Shown here piece by piece: positions 37,647 through 50,624 of a DNA stretch of 64,000 nucleotides. Numbering within the stretch: position 1 is the stretch's first letter; the number at the start of each line of letters is the position of its first letter. The stretch is from assembly GCF_016859285.1 (NCBI RefSeq), contig NC_053422.1, forward strand, positions 14,682,501 through 14,746,500, written 5' to 3'. Below the pieces are notes generated by a model, which searched no databases, had not been told where the DNA came from, and was given only the letters and a program-made list of their open reading frames with translations. The position numbers were made by a program, and so were the translations under genes. This stretch comes from Xiphias gladius. Lineage: Eukaryota; Chordata; Actinopteri; Istiophoriformes; Xiphiidae.

Positions 37647-40600
37647 TTTTAAATTTATTTTATTTTTTATTTTTATTTTTTTTTAAATCGCCTGTTTTTT
37701 CTGTTATATCTCGTCTTAGTGCCTTTTTATGTTTTATGTCAGCATGTAGTGCTTTGTTGCTGAAAGGTGCTATACAAACCAACTTCCCTTGCTTTTAGGA
37801 GGAAAATAGATAACAAACCAGCTGTCGTATAGACATTATTATTTTCAGTGCTTAGCACTAAAACATGTTTTCTATGACATATGCACCCCGATAAACATGT
37901 ACAATAAATACACTATGTCTGTAACAATTAAAGCGACATCCTGTTAAACAAACTAGCCTGAAGCCAAAACATGGTTCCAAACCATCACTTAAATCTAATT
38001 CACAACATGTGAGGGATGTGAGGGATATAAACATGTTTTTCAACAAACAACTTTTTCATATTTAACAAAATAATCCAAATTTCTTAAATGTATCAGGGTG
38101 CATTGGGACTATTTACTGGAGTCTTGTCATCACAGTGCAGTTACTGGTCCCAGCCAAGAAATAGTCTGGCACATAACTACCCATAAAAACCACTACCTGT
38201 TGTTTTTAAACAAACAACATAATGTGTTAATTTGTGAATTAGAAGGTGCTGGTAGGCAGCTTTTGTTAACTTTGGACAGAGCTCTGGACCTGGTGGCTCT
38301 AGCTTCATATTTACCATATAGTCATAAGAGTGGTAACAATATTCACATCTAATTCTCGACAAGAAAACAATTATCATCATTTCCCAAAATTTTGAATTAT
38401 TCCTTTACATGTTTCCATACAAAGCAGATGTACAAGAACTTTGCCTGCAAAAAATGCAGTCGAAATTAGCACAATTAGATGATTTAAACCAGGCAATTAA
38501 AGAATCAAAGACTGAAAACTATAATGGCACTCAGAGAGCGCAGACCTTCGCCAAGGTCAATGTGAAACAACTTACACAAGACTTCGTAGAAAATAAATTC
38601 TAAATTCATAGTAAATGATCCATAACCACCCCAGAATTTAATTGGTTCTTCCCTGGCCCATTCCCAATCCCTCCACCAAGGTCAGTGACAATCAGTTCAG
38701 TACGTTTTGCATAATCCTGCTGACAATTAATTCAGCAAACAAACCAACAAACGGACACGTGTGAAAACATAACTTCCTTGCCGGAGGTATTAATTAAACA
38801 AAACTAAGAACCGACCATTCAGTACCAACTTTCAAAAACTGCACAGTTATCAATATTCTGTGCTATGGACATATTGGTTGGTTCACGATAAGTATCGAGA
38901 TTTTATACACAGCCCTTGTCCTAAATCTCACAAAAAAACAAACACCATCATTATTATCCTCAAAATAATCACCATTGTTACGATCATCTCACCATCAAGT
39001 CTGAGTTTTTACTGGCCAATACAAATATTTTGAATTCAAGACTGAAAAGTGATGTTTTGTTCAAATCTTCTGTATACATAATCAACCTTTCTAATTGACC
39101 ATTTTCATGTCTAAAAATACAAAGCGTTTCCCAGAAGTTTATTTATAGTCAGGGTGGAAAAACCTAAGCTAATGCTAAACAGCATTTAGCCCATGAGCTA
39201 CCAGTGAAGGCCATACTAATTAAATTGCTTCCTGGTTATAAGCTCAGCATGGTACATCAACCAGAAATGCTGGTCTGACCCTCATCAGCCTACACCCAAT
39301 AAATTTATCAGAAAGCTTCACTCTGTGAAGTCATAAACGTGTCACAAGGGACAGTCAGTAAACAAAGGGCAGTGCAGCAGGTTGGCCACAAAAAGCTCAG
39401 CACAGCTGGTGAATATTTACACAGTGAAGGCCTGGGGCCAGGTTCCAGGGAGTCAACCTACTCTCAACTAACTTTAAGAAACCGCAGCTAAGGTGCAGTG
39501 TAAACAGCCACCATAGGGCCATGCTGTCGAGGTGTTGTGGAGGGAAAAAAAAAAAAAAAAGACCAGTGACAAGTGAAAAAGATGAGTGAGAGGGGACGGT
39601 AATCTCCATTTGTTCCGTCCCTTTTAATTACTTCTGCACTCAAAGTCAAATTTGTTTACACTAAACATCTGATGAGTTTTGCTGGCCCGCTAAACTCTTA
39701 ACACATAGTAGTTTGTGTTTCTGTTTTGTAATGGGTGACTGAAGTCTGGACACTTGACTTCCTCCAGGAAAGTCAAGTGTCATTTCCTGGATCAAATCCA
39801 AAGCATGGAAAATGTTAGCCAACACACCTCCCCACTCTCTCATATCACCTGACTCGGCCTCATTCTCTAAACTGCTAATCTCAGTCAATATCAGTATTAC
39901 ACTTCATTTACGCTGCAACAGAATAATTTTTCTTTAACTTGCAATGTTCCTTGGTTTCTTATTGGGTTACACAATGCTACCATTTTAAAAATGAACCAGA
40001 AACTAGAGCTGCAACCATCTGTTGACTGAGTAGTTGGTTAACATACAATTAATTGGCACCTAAGTTGATAATTGATTTCGTGCTGCAACTCACAGTTATT
40101 TTCTCAGTTTATTGTTTGGTGTATAAATGTTAAACAATAGTGAAAAATTGGCATTCACAATTTCTCAGAGGCAACAGTAATGTCTTCCAATAGTCCCCTT
40201 AAGATATTCGATTTTCTGTAATAGATGATGAATAAACACAGCAATTTGTCACATTTGAGAATTTAGAACCAGAGAACGATGAAACAAATAATCGATTATA
40301 AAAAGTGTCCACTTAATTTATGTAAATTAACTAATTGACTAACTGATTAACCAACTAATTGTTGCAGCTCTGAATTGATCAATTCTGTAATTTTTCAAGC
40401 AAAATTGCCAAACATTTGATGGTTCCAGTTTCTCAATTATGATGATTTGCTGCTTCTCTTTGACATATTTGATAGTACAGAATTTTTTTTTGGACAAATA
40501 AAACAAGTATTTTTAATATATCAACCTGGGCTTTAGAAATCATAACAGGCTTTTTTTTTTTTTTTTTTACTATTTTTAGATATTTTATTAACAAAATGAC

Positions 40601-43600
40601 TGAAAATAATTGCCAGCTGCAGCCCTACTGGGCAGTAACATTTACAGCAACTGTTCAGATGCTGAGTTTTACAAGTTCTTTAACCTTCTACCCCTCATCT
40701 AAAATTTGACTTGCAAATGCAGCCTAGACCATTTGTTTCAGCCTGCGGCAACCAACAATACTTGTGAACACAGAGTTCCCTGGACACGCACACTGACACA
40801 CTCCTTGTTTTTGAATCTCTCAGTAATTCATCACATACACCGCTCGAGCCCACACTTTATGCTCCCTCACACAGCGTTTCGGCAGTAGTGAGATAAGAAC
40901 CAGCGCTCACTTCCTTCCAGTGTCTCTCATTTAGCAAAAATAAGGGGGAAACTGGCATGACTGGCATGTGTAACAAATGCCCCACATACACACATACACC
41001 CACCCACCCACACACAACCACACAGGCACTTGCTTTCATGTAAAAGCTGTTTGATACTGACAGTAACAGTCAGACGCAGCGACTTTTTTTAAGTCACGAA
41101 GAAAACTTTTACAACATTTCTTGTTAAACTCACTTGCTTATCTTGTGACTCAACTTGGAGACACCTATTACTGTTACAAAACCCCCCAAAAAATTCAGAA
41201 ACCTAAGCCCCATGCACGTCCACTTGTTTTATTATTCTGACTCAGACAGTTCCATAATACATTTACTTCATACTGTTTCATACCACTGCATGGGGGTTGG
41301 GAGTGGTGTAATGCACAACCCCTCATGATTAGTTGTAGTTGTAAAAAAGCAGCGTGAGATGTTTGAAAGGTTTTTCTGCACTGTAGAACTAGATTTACAT
41401 GAACCAGTATTTTATAGCTTTTTGTGTAATATGTCTAATGCTGAGGGGAAAGTAAGACACACCCTCTCATCATCCTTTTTTGAAAAATAAATACATAAAT
41501 TGTGAACCACCTAGATTTAATGCAATTCTTGGCAACTGTGCCAAAATGTTGACTGATAGAGTGAACCATGCAGCAGCAAATTAGATTTTCTCTCTCCAAA
41601 ATCAACACAAATGGTATAATCTCATGCTGAGTTACATCAAGATTGTGTAATCATCAAAACATTAAAAACACACTGGATAACATTTAGACAATTTCTCGCA
41701 AATATGAGAAAATAGCCCACATTCTGTGCATCAGGGATGGAAATGTCATCCCGGATGCAGGCTTGTTCCTTTTATTCAAAACATTTAATTATGCTCATTC
41801 TCCATGCAAAGCACCATATGTGATGTTGCATAATTCCCCTCAACAAGACATTGACTACACAGCGGTTTTACACTGCAGCAGACAGAGTGATCCCCTGCCT
41901 CACAAATGCAACCGCACGTACAAAGACTGAGCTCATCCTATCAACCTCCAATGCAAAATGTACTTGAGCATACATTAACCCACAAACAAGAAGTATATGA
42001 GAGAAACCTCTATAACTCATTATCATGCAAAAAACTATTCAGCATGGGCCATGACACCAATCATGGCCCATGCTGAATGTCCAACATTCTTGCTCACTTA
42101 TTTCACTTACTTTCCCATGAGTCTGTCGTCTTAAAGAAACTGGGTGATAAACCAGCAGACTTTGTCTCTTAGGATAATAAATGACGCAGCAGTACCGGGT
42201 ATATCACTTTGAACTGAACACCAGCAGTACTTCAAGGTTGAGAAGACAGCTGAGAAAAATGAGGGTGAACAAAGACTACACTGAACTGAAAAGGCAGTCG
42301 GATAAAGGCAAAATAACGTGTAAACTTGTAGAGCTGCAACGGTTTGTGGATTAACCTATTAGCCAATCAAAAGAAGAGTAATCAGCAACTATTTTGAGAA
42401 TCAGTTAATCATTTAAGTCGTTCTTCAATCAAAAATGTCAAACTTTCCCCAGTTTTAGCTTATCATTTGTGAGGATTTGCTGCATTTCTCTGTATTATGT
42501 CATAATTTAAGTAAACCGAATATTTCTGAATTGTCTGTCGGTTTTTTGACATCTTATAGACCAAACTATAAAATCAAGACAATATTCAGCAGATTATTTA
42601 ATAATGAAAATAAATTTTAGTTGCAGCCCCGTGCACTAGACTTTTCCCATTTGATGACTTAGACTCTGAGCCACTACCCAACACAGCGGTGGAATGTGAA
42701 CCTGGAGTCAGATTTACTGCAGCATGGTGACAGAAGCCAAAATGTTCCATTAGGACTTGTGTTAATGCAATGCTGAAATCTGACAACCCGTGACACACAC
42801 ACTCACACACGCACCAATATACAGACTAAATAACAGCCAAGAAGTTAAACATTAGAGAGTTAACTCACGTAGGAAAATAAAGGCGGCGGGTGAGTGTGGA
42901 TAAGGTAGAAAGATAAACAAACTGAAGTGTACATACTGGAAAAAGTCGTTAGGATGGAGGCACCCATTACTATAGAACTGTTAACCTAGCCTTAGAGGCC
43001 TTAACATATATACTCCCAACATCCCAACAAATGTAGTGCAGCAACTTTATACACAGCAAATATTTGGCCAGCAGTGTCAGGTACCTATAGAAACACATCC
43101 CGACTTGGGTTACAATAGGATCAAGGCCTCACCCCTAAAGGGCAGCCACTGTATTTACTGTGATTAAGTCAGTATTGAATATAAAATGGATGCTTCTGTG
43201 TTGCTAATGATTACTATGCTTCTGTAATCATAATAATCTGACTGCGATGACTTGAGACATAAGACTGGAGTATTTGGGCACTTGAACCCAGGTTCAATCC
43301 ACCCTAACTGTAGATCCTGTATCCATTTTTCAACTTTCTACTTTGATCATATTTGTTATATTTTCAGTGGTTTAACATATTTCTTAGCAGTGATGGCAAC
43401 TAGGGCTGCAACTACTGAATATTTTCATTATTGATTATTCCATCACCTTTTTAATCTTTTCCTTTCAACAGTTAATCACTAAATGTAATAGTTTAAAATG
43501 CCCATGAAAAATTCCCAAATCCCAAGGGGATGTCTTCAAATCGCATGTTTTGTCAGACCATTAGGCTAAAACCCAAATATATTTAATTTCCACTGACATA

Positions 43601-44252
43601 AAACACAGGAAAGCAACAGACGCTCACATTTGAGAGAATATTTAACATTTTTACATCTTGATAAACAAATTCAAAGCTTGATTTTCTGTCAATTGGCTAA
43701 ATGAATGACTGACTATTCATTTCCGTTTTAAGGGCAAATGTTAATCAGTGAAAATTAAACCATCTGTTGTCATTTCCAGCTGCAATACTAAAGCTGAGTA
43801 CATTTATAAATATTTGTATATACAGAAGTCCACATCATATTAATAGGAGGCAATGATAGTCTGAGCAATAGTTTAAATCTACATTTTTTAAAACTTCATC
43901 AGATAATAGGCTTCAACTAATTACGATTACACTATTAATTACACTACACTTAAGTGAACTTCAGACACTCACTAACCTTACACCCATCACGAGTTATGTC
44001 ATCACATTGTACAATATTAGTTCAAATGGATATGTGTCAAGAACCTATCCTAAAGGCTTACTTAAAAGTGCAAATAGTAAAACAAAGAAAATGCTTTTAC
44101 CAATCTTGACTTTCTTTCTTTCTATAAGGAATATTTTTCAGAGGTTCATCAAAGCTTACAGAGACAATAAGGGAAAAAAAAAAAACACCAAGTAAATGTA
44201 TCATTTCCTGGCCACCACTTACCGCTTTAAGTTGCTCCAATCGGTCCTTCAT
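28256..44252 (-). CDS. stx3: Syntaxin-3, plasma-membrane Qa-SNARE with alternative C-termini
   Basis: Syntaxin-3 pairs with SNAP-25 or SNAP-23 and VAMP in exocytosis at apical membranes and at retinal ribbon synapses. Constant exons: 44223-44252, 37161-37235, 36892-36991, 36425-36499, 36190-36260, 35894-36002, 35713-35786 and 34619-34753 (223 residues). Start is [10 protein letters not shown], identical to syntaxin-3. The Habc bundle follows ([37 protein letters not shown]), then the linker with the LE pair of the closed-form motif ([13 protein letters not shown]), then the first half of the SNARE motif ending LVESQ. The zero-layer Gln223 is the last residue of exon 8. Then comes one of two 37-codon exons and one of three anchor exons, listed separately. 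With exon 9A and anchor A the protein is 289 residues, the human length. Intron 1 is about 7 kb. Confidence 0.95.
31197..31265 (-). CDS. stx3: stx3 candidate third anchor exon
   Basis: Twenty-three codons including the stop, phase 0, behind a strong acceptor, TTTCCCTCTCTGTAG. It reads [20 protein letters not shown] then TL and stop, a short hydrophobic segment suited to a tail anchor. I do not recognise it from mammalian syntaxin-3. The phase, acceptor, hydrophobicity and position between the other two anchor exons support it; transcript evidence is lacking. Confidence 0.65.
   Translation of the reverse strand, partial: EVKTIGAVCAVVVLILITIFTL
31475..31536. repeat. (AC)n microsatellite between stx3 anchor exons A and C
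   Basis: About 31 units with one AT interruption. It is a UG tract in the transcript, ending about 210 nt before the acceptor of the third anchor exon. A run of 9 C lies just before it. Confidence 0.95.
31723..31812 (-). CDS. stx3: stx3 anchor exon A (transmembrane end)
   Basis: Thirty codons including the stop. It begins [20 protein letters not shown] and ends GLSVGLKQS, a typical tail anchor nearly matching syntaxin-3A (IIGLSVGL). Acceptor is CCCAACAG, entry phase 0. It can follow either 9A or 9B. Confidence 0.92.
   Translation of the reverse strand, partial: KMVIIVVVVVVLLALLALIIGLSVGLKQS
32279..32319. repeat. (TG)n microsatellite upstream of stx3 anchor exon A
   Basis: Interrupted TG repeat, reading as CA in the transcript, about 470 nt upstream of the anchor A acceptor and downstream of exon 9B. 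Confidence 0.9.
33253..33363 (-). CDS. stx3: stx3 alternative exon 9B, C-terminal SNARE half
   Basis: Also exactly 37 codons and phase 0, with acceptor CCATGTTAG and donor CGT|GTGAGT. It reads [17 protein letters not shown] onward and ends FQQEARR. This resembles the neuronal form (syntaxin-1 and retinal syntaxin-3B use MIDRIE...VERAV.DTKKA). Using both 9A and 9B would duplicate half a SNARE helix, so they should be mutually exclusive. Confidence 0.92.
33642..33752 (-). CDS. stx3: stx3 alternative exon 9A, C-terminal SNARE half
   Basis: Thirty-seven codons, phase 0 at both ends, acceptor TTTTTCAG and donor AAG|GTAATG. It reads [17 protein letters not shown] onward and ends YQTKARK. This resembles the epithelial syntaxin-3A form (DNIELNVMHTVDHVEKA in mammals). 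It supplies SNARE layers +1 to +8 and the basic juxtamembrane end. Confidence 0.93.
35469..35491. repeat. (TA)n microsatellite
   Basis: About 11 TA units in the stx3 intron after exon 7. Confidence 0.9.
35642..35708. repeat. (CA)n microsatellite abutting the stx3 exon 7 donor
   Basis: More than 30 uninterrupted units. On the transcribed strand the exon 7 donor reads GGG|GTAAGTGTGTGTG, so the UG tract starts within the splice-site consensus itself. Confidence 0.97.
37294..37334. repeat. Perfect inverted repeat, 14-bp arms, upstream of stx3 exon 2
   Basis: AACATCTAATACCC at 37294-37307 and its exact reverse complement at 37321-37334, with a 13-nt loop. On the transcript it ends 58 nt before the exon 2 acceptor, near the branch-point zone. 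Confidence 0.9.
37515..37650. repeat. Compound (TG)n(TA)n and T-run microsatellite in stx3 intron 1
   Basis: TG units with TATG interruptions run from 37515 to 37558. An uninterrupted TA tract of about 35 units follows to 37629, then about 20 T. It lies about 280 nt upstream of the exon 2 acceptor. Confidence 0.95.
40005..40371. repeat. MITE-like repeat, AGAGCTGCAAC family, copy 3
   Basis: AGAGCTGCAACCATCTGTTG at the left and AACTAATTGTTGCAGCTCT at the right form inverted ends; AT-rich middle. In stx3 intron 1. Confidence 0.75.
40372..40628. repeat. MITE-like repeat, second partial copy next to copy 3
   Basis: It ends AATTGCCAGCTGCAGCCCT and follows copy 3 directly, so the two may be a tandem or nested pair. 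Its left end is eroded. It contains an 18-T run. Confidence 0.5.
42038..42077. repeat. Perfect inverted repeat, 17-bp arms with 6-nt loop
   Basis: TTCAGCATGGGCCATGA at 42038-42054, loop CACCAA, and the exact reverse complement at 42061-42077. In stx3 intron 1, not part of a recognised repeat. Confidence 0.95.
42330..42630. repeat. MITE-like repeat, AGAGCTGCAAC family, copy 4
   Basis: AGAGCTGCAACGGTTTGTGG at the left and AAATTTTAGTTGCAGCCCC at the right. The interior has TCAAAAATGTCAAACTTTCC. In stx3 intron 1. Confidence 0.75.
43402..43786. repeat. MITE-like repeat, AGGGCTGCAAC family, copy 5
   Basis: AGGGCTGCAACTACTGAATA at the left and TCATTTCCAGCTGCAAT at the right. The middle has GATGTCTTCAAATCGCATG and TTTTGTCAGACCA, as in copy 2. 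In stx3 intron 1. Confidence 0.75.
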
Positions 44253-44720
44253 CTTTCAGGCGGTTAATTTAACACTTTTAAAACCAAAGCGATAACCACA
44301 ATATTGTTTAAAATGGCTCAAAAACTAGTCCCAATCTCTGAATTCCTCAGCCAGCTGGCAAGCTAGCTGTCCAACACAAGCCCACCGCCAGTAAGAAAGA
44401 TAATTAAACTCCCCAGAAGTCTTGAGAGGGGTGTCTGAGAAAGCGACTTTTTCTGAAAAGAGGAGTCTTTCCGTCGTTTTTCCATACAATATGGCTGCTG
44501 GGTTTAAAGCCAGTGTTTTTTCTTCCCTAAATCTCCTCGCCCAGGGGATTAAAACAACAGTTGTGCGGAGCCATATAATCTGTCTCTCCTCTGGCCACCA
44601 GTAATCATTCTAAAACGCACTTTTCTGCCTCACGCATGCGCGGACAAGGCTCTGTCCGCTAGGGATGAAGCCACGCCCTGAGCCACCTGCACCACTGATG
44701 CCTTCAGGTGTTGTGGGAAT
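44253..44720 (-). promoter_or_regulatory. Probable stx3 promoter and 5' UTR
   Basis: This directly precedes the start codon at 44252-44250. It is more CpG-containing than the intron, with a GCTAGC word at 44363 and a CACGCATGCGCGGAC patch (44631-44645) with an NRF1-like GCATGCGC core. No TATA box was recognised. The start site is inferred. Confidence 0.45.
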
Positions 44721-44909
44721 ATTAACCCTCTTTAACTACTTTACCGCCTAAAACAACGATTTGATTTGCTGCCTACCTGGCAGCTGCCACTGCAGTGATA
44801 CATATTTAATATCAGCCTCCCAAGGAAATGCAGATGAAAACTAACTATGCGGCTTACATTGTTATATTGTGAGATTAGTATATTGTCTGATAACCCTGAT
44901 GTCTTATTT

Positions 44910-45303
44910 CCAGTGGTGGAAAGTAACTCAATTAACTCTACTTAAGCACGATTTTGAGGTACTTTTACTTTACTCGAGTATTTCCATTTTATGTGACTTT
45001 ATACTTCATTTATAACACTACATTAATCCAACAGCTTTAGTTGCTAGTTACTTTGCAGATTCTGATTATTAATACAAAACATAATCAACAGTGAATAATG
45101 ATGCATTATTATGGATTAAGCTACCTGGAATATTTAAATGTATCCCCACCTTTACCAACTGCTACATTTTAGTTTAATTTACACATAAATGCATCATGTG
45201 TAAAAATTTGAATGGATAAATTTGACTTGTAAAATAGTATTTCCACACTGTCGAATTGCTACTTTTACCTAAGTAAAAGATCTAAGTACTTGTTCCACCC
45301 CTT
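44910..45303. repeat. MITE, GTGGTGGAAAGTAACT family
   Basis: It begins AGTGGTGGAAAGTAACTCAA and ends AAGTACTTGTTCCACCCCT, an inverted pair. Internal words TTTTGAGGTACTTTTACTTT and TAGTTACTTTGCAGATTCTG are hallmarks of a very common fish MITE. A small related piece lies near 26176-26241. Confidence 0.85.
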
Positions 45304-48300
45304 CTTTTTTCAGCTGCCTTTATTTATAGTAGACAAGCAAGAGTCATACAAAAACAGAGTGGTGAAAAAGCATTTGTGTGTGCAGTGTGTGAAATCCACT
45401 GAAATCCAATCATTAAAGTTAATTTTAAATGTTCAAATTAAACCAAATTAATCTAAAATATTGAAAGTCTTTTTAATTTTTTCTGTGCTTCATTTTAAGG
45501 TGCTACACACAATCTCGAGATAAACAAGGTCCACTCAGTAATCTGCTTTCATTCCTATTACAGTCTTCCACAGCATATGGTGTTTGCCCAGGTGTCATGA
45601 AATTGTAAATGTTCAAATTCCCATTCCTGCGAGTATTTTAAGGATGAGATTGAAAGTCCATTTTTTGACCCTGGAAACAGCAGCTGACAAAATAATTTGA
45701 CCACAACATCTGCTCAGTATCTGTTCTGGAGCTTTTGATTGTATCACGATTTTCCTCAGCTGGACAAATGAGGGCATGTGGATGATGAAAGCAGAGTTTT
45801 GAGCCGGTCCATTTAGATTTGTGTATGTGAAGCTCACACCAAATAATCATCAATTTAATTATGTAGGAAAACCTCAGTTTTTATCCCACAAACCACAAGG
45901 TACAGTATCAAATCAAATACATCAGTCTGCACATAGTAGCCATTATCTTCTCTTTATGTCTTAATTTCCGTGAGCGCACCAGAGGGGACATCTGTAATGC
46001 AAAAAAGTGGGCCTGTGTGGCCCTTTGAAAGGAAACAAAACAGGAGCAAAAGAAAACCTGAAGTTAAAATCTGAGGGTTCCCTCACAACCAATAAGATGA
46101 GCGTTGCCATGATAAACTAGACTTGTGACGGTGAAAGCATGAGCCCTGATGAGAACTTACAATTTAGGTGTTTTAAGAGACTGTGCAGAGTCAGCAATGT
46201 CAGAGAAATTCTAAATAAAAATACCCAAAGGTGTTGCATCTTTTCACTTATCATGCATTTACCTATTTTGTCTATGATGCTCACTTATTTGGCTAATTTA
46301 TTTTGTCTGTAGGCTACTGAATGAATTAAATACGCCTTACTCCACAGGTAACACTTTCCACCTCAAGCTCAATATGAATTAAATGAATTATCTAAAAGAT
46401 AAGGTATGCATCATGGTCAGGTAGAAAAGTCCTATTTCCGTCTTTATGATCTAACCTTACTGCAACACAAGGGGTTACCATACTAGCAGTGTTGAGGTGA
46501 AAGGCAGAGTAGTAAAAACAAGAGCAAATTAGTTCATCTCAGTCCCCAGTTTAAATAAACCACATCAACTAGGCCATGTTGCTATCATTTTAAACTCAGC
46601 CAATCACAAGCGGGCAGCCACGTGTTTGCATGCTGTTGGGCAAACCAGTTTATGATGCTAACAGTTCAGATAACGGAAATAATTAACAAATTCAGTTTAC
46701 ATTAAATGCCTGGATACTATAATAAGGTGCCATGGTGTGTCCACTGCTGTCGTTTCTTATTTTTACCTCCTAACCTGCAGCGTGGTCGTGGGGTTGATTC
46801 AAACCGGGTGATACTACACTGTTCAACGTAAATATCATGATGCGATGTAATATGATCTCGGTGTCACTGTTAGCTACTTATCAGAAATATCCCCTCCTCG
46901 CTGTTGGTACAGTAACGAAACGTTTTATCACAGCTTGTGACTGGCTGGGAACTAGTCGTTGGTGTCTCTTTCTGCAAAGCAGTTGACGAAGCAGTTGATT
47001 GGTTAAAGAAAAAAAATAGCCTAAAAAGTGTGGCGAACTGTGACCGGACTGCGTTGGGACCCGGCTCCGTGGCGGTGGAACGCACACGTCAGAGCGAATG
47101 TGCAGCGTGAAACTGTGACGTAACGCTGTGGGGAGCGTTCACTGTGCTCGGAGCGACAGAGCATGACTGACCCCTGGTGGCCAACATTCCGTTTTGAGCA
47201 GGTTACTACACAAGCCGCCACCATGCTTGGAAACAGCTTTGGAAATCTGTTGAGCTACTAAAGCTCTCTCATTGTTCCCTATTACATGGCCGGATTAACC
47301 AGTTAGGGGCCCCTATTGACTCCCCACCCCGAACGCCTGCCTGCCGCGTATTGTGCATGTACACTGTCCTCTCCAAGTTTCCATCAGTTCCAGTGGCACA
47401 CAGCTACACAGGGCAGCCTCGTGGTAGGCCCACAGACCAAACCAGTATTCCTCTACTTGAGCCCAAGGTCTCGGTTGCTTTGTGATAACAGGCACCATGT
47501 GAGCATAGTTAAATGGTACAGATAAGGCAACGTTAGCTACTATCGGGTTACATGCCTTGGTTAATGTACTTAAACATGCAAAAATCCATCCAGAAATTGC
47601 AGTTTATTAAATTAACAAAAACCCACTGACATGCAGTGAACCTGGGGCATTTCAGGCCTAAGGAAGTCACCCAGTTTGTAATCACGCCTTGCTCCATTTC
47701 ATCTGCTTTGATATTCTCTGAACGTAAACATATCCAACTTTTGTGTACCTGTTAAACATTCAGTTCACCCAAATTACAGAATCACGTTGTCCAAACAAAT
47801 AGTTATGGTTTTATTTGCCCAACTTTCAAAATATCCACCTCAGCTGTAGAACAATGGAGGTGAATGCATTTTTGTGGTTAGGCCATATGTTGACATACAC
47901 ATTTGTGCCAAGAGAGTATACTGTGGTGTATCACTAATATCCAGTTGTTTGGCCATTGTTCAAAATCAATGAAGACTACTGTGTAGCAACAGGTCCTTAT
48001 CTCAAAAGACAACTTGACAGGTCACACTATGCAAAGCACAGGTGTAAAATAATAAACTTAGAAAGATAAATTCCATTTGGTTTCCTCAGTTTCCTGGTAC
48101 TGTACATGCTGGTTCAATGTTACACTGTCATGGCTTACCAGGACACTCAAACAGAACAGAGCCCTCAGTGTTATTAACAACACCTGTCTCTTTTGTGCCA
48201 TGAGAAGTCAGAGTATCTTCCATGAAGAGGCCTACTGGTGCTCCTTTCAAATGACAAAGTGTCCCTTTGACTTCAGGGACACAACTGTCCAGGGAAATTA

Positions 48301-48327
48301 AAACAGACATGTTATATTGAGAATGTT
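45304..48327. other. Intergenic region between stx3 and ran
   Basis: No gene recognised. A CpG-richer patch at 46980-47200 has a CGTGACGTAACG-like word and an inverted CCAAT box (ATTGGTT) but no associated exon. From about 47755 to 48000 the sequence (TTCAGTTCACCCAAATTACA and following) looks like an old interspersed repeat. A further repeat is at 48110-48300. Confidence 0.55.
48110..48300. repeat. Interspersed repeat, ACACTGTCATGGCTTAC family, copy 1
   Basis: ACACTGTCATGGCTTACCAG, GACACTCAAACAGAACAGAG and TTCCATGAAGAGGCCTACTG are shared, with substitutions, with 60570-60700 in tbc1d10c. Class unknown. Confidence 0.6.
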
Positions 48328-48333
48328 TTTATT
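48328..48333 (-). terminator. ran polyadenylation signal
   Basis: AATAAA on the minus strand about 310 nt after the ran stop codon. It implies a 3' UTR of about 0.3 kb. Confidence 0.65.
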
Positions 48334-48639
48334 CAAAGTTTACTCCCCTTAGTGCTTCCAGTACACCGTACAACAGCATTATGTAAGCTGGGTAAGTGCA
48401 ATGGAGGGTGCTCGACGATGAAGAGTAGCACGTTGCCATGCCAACGACAACACTAGGGTGGGGTGTCTTATACAGTGAAATTAGAACCACAACTTTTCCA
48501 CCAAGTTTTCTTAGTTTTAAAACAAACAAAAAAAATTCAAAAATAAAAAATCTGAAAAGGGATTTTACAGTAAAGGGGGCCAGACTCCAACAACTTCCTG
48601 TCCACGGTTGGGAGGGAGAGGGAAAATTCAGGAAACAGG

Positions 48640-50600
<1,961 letters not shown>

Positions 50601-50624
50601 TGAGTCCGCCGTGGTTGCGATTTA

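Larger units (their letters stand above)
37236..44222 (-). other. stx3 intron 1, about 7 kb, repeat-rich
   Basis: No coding exon recognised between the 10-codon first exon and exon 2. The intron holds the compound microsatellite, four MITE-like copies (40005-43786) and the hairpin at 42038-42077. The rest is AT-rich DNA with no recognised feature. Confidence 0.7.

Noticed and set aside
37396-37798. Overlapping plus-strand frames with Tyr-Ile and Phe runs
   Set aside because: Translation of TA and T repeats.
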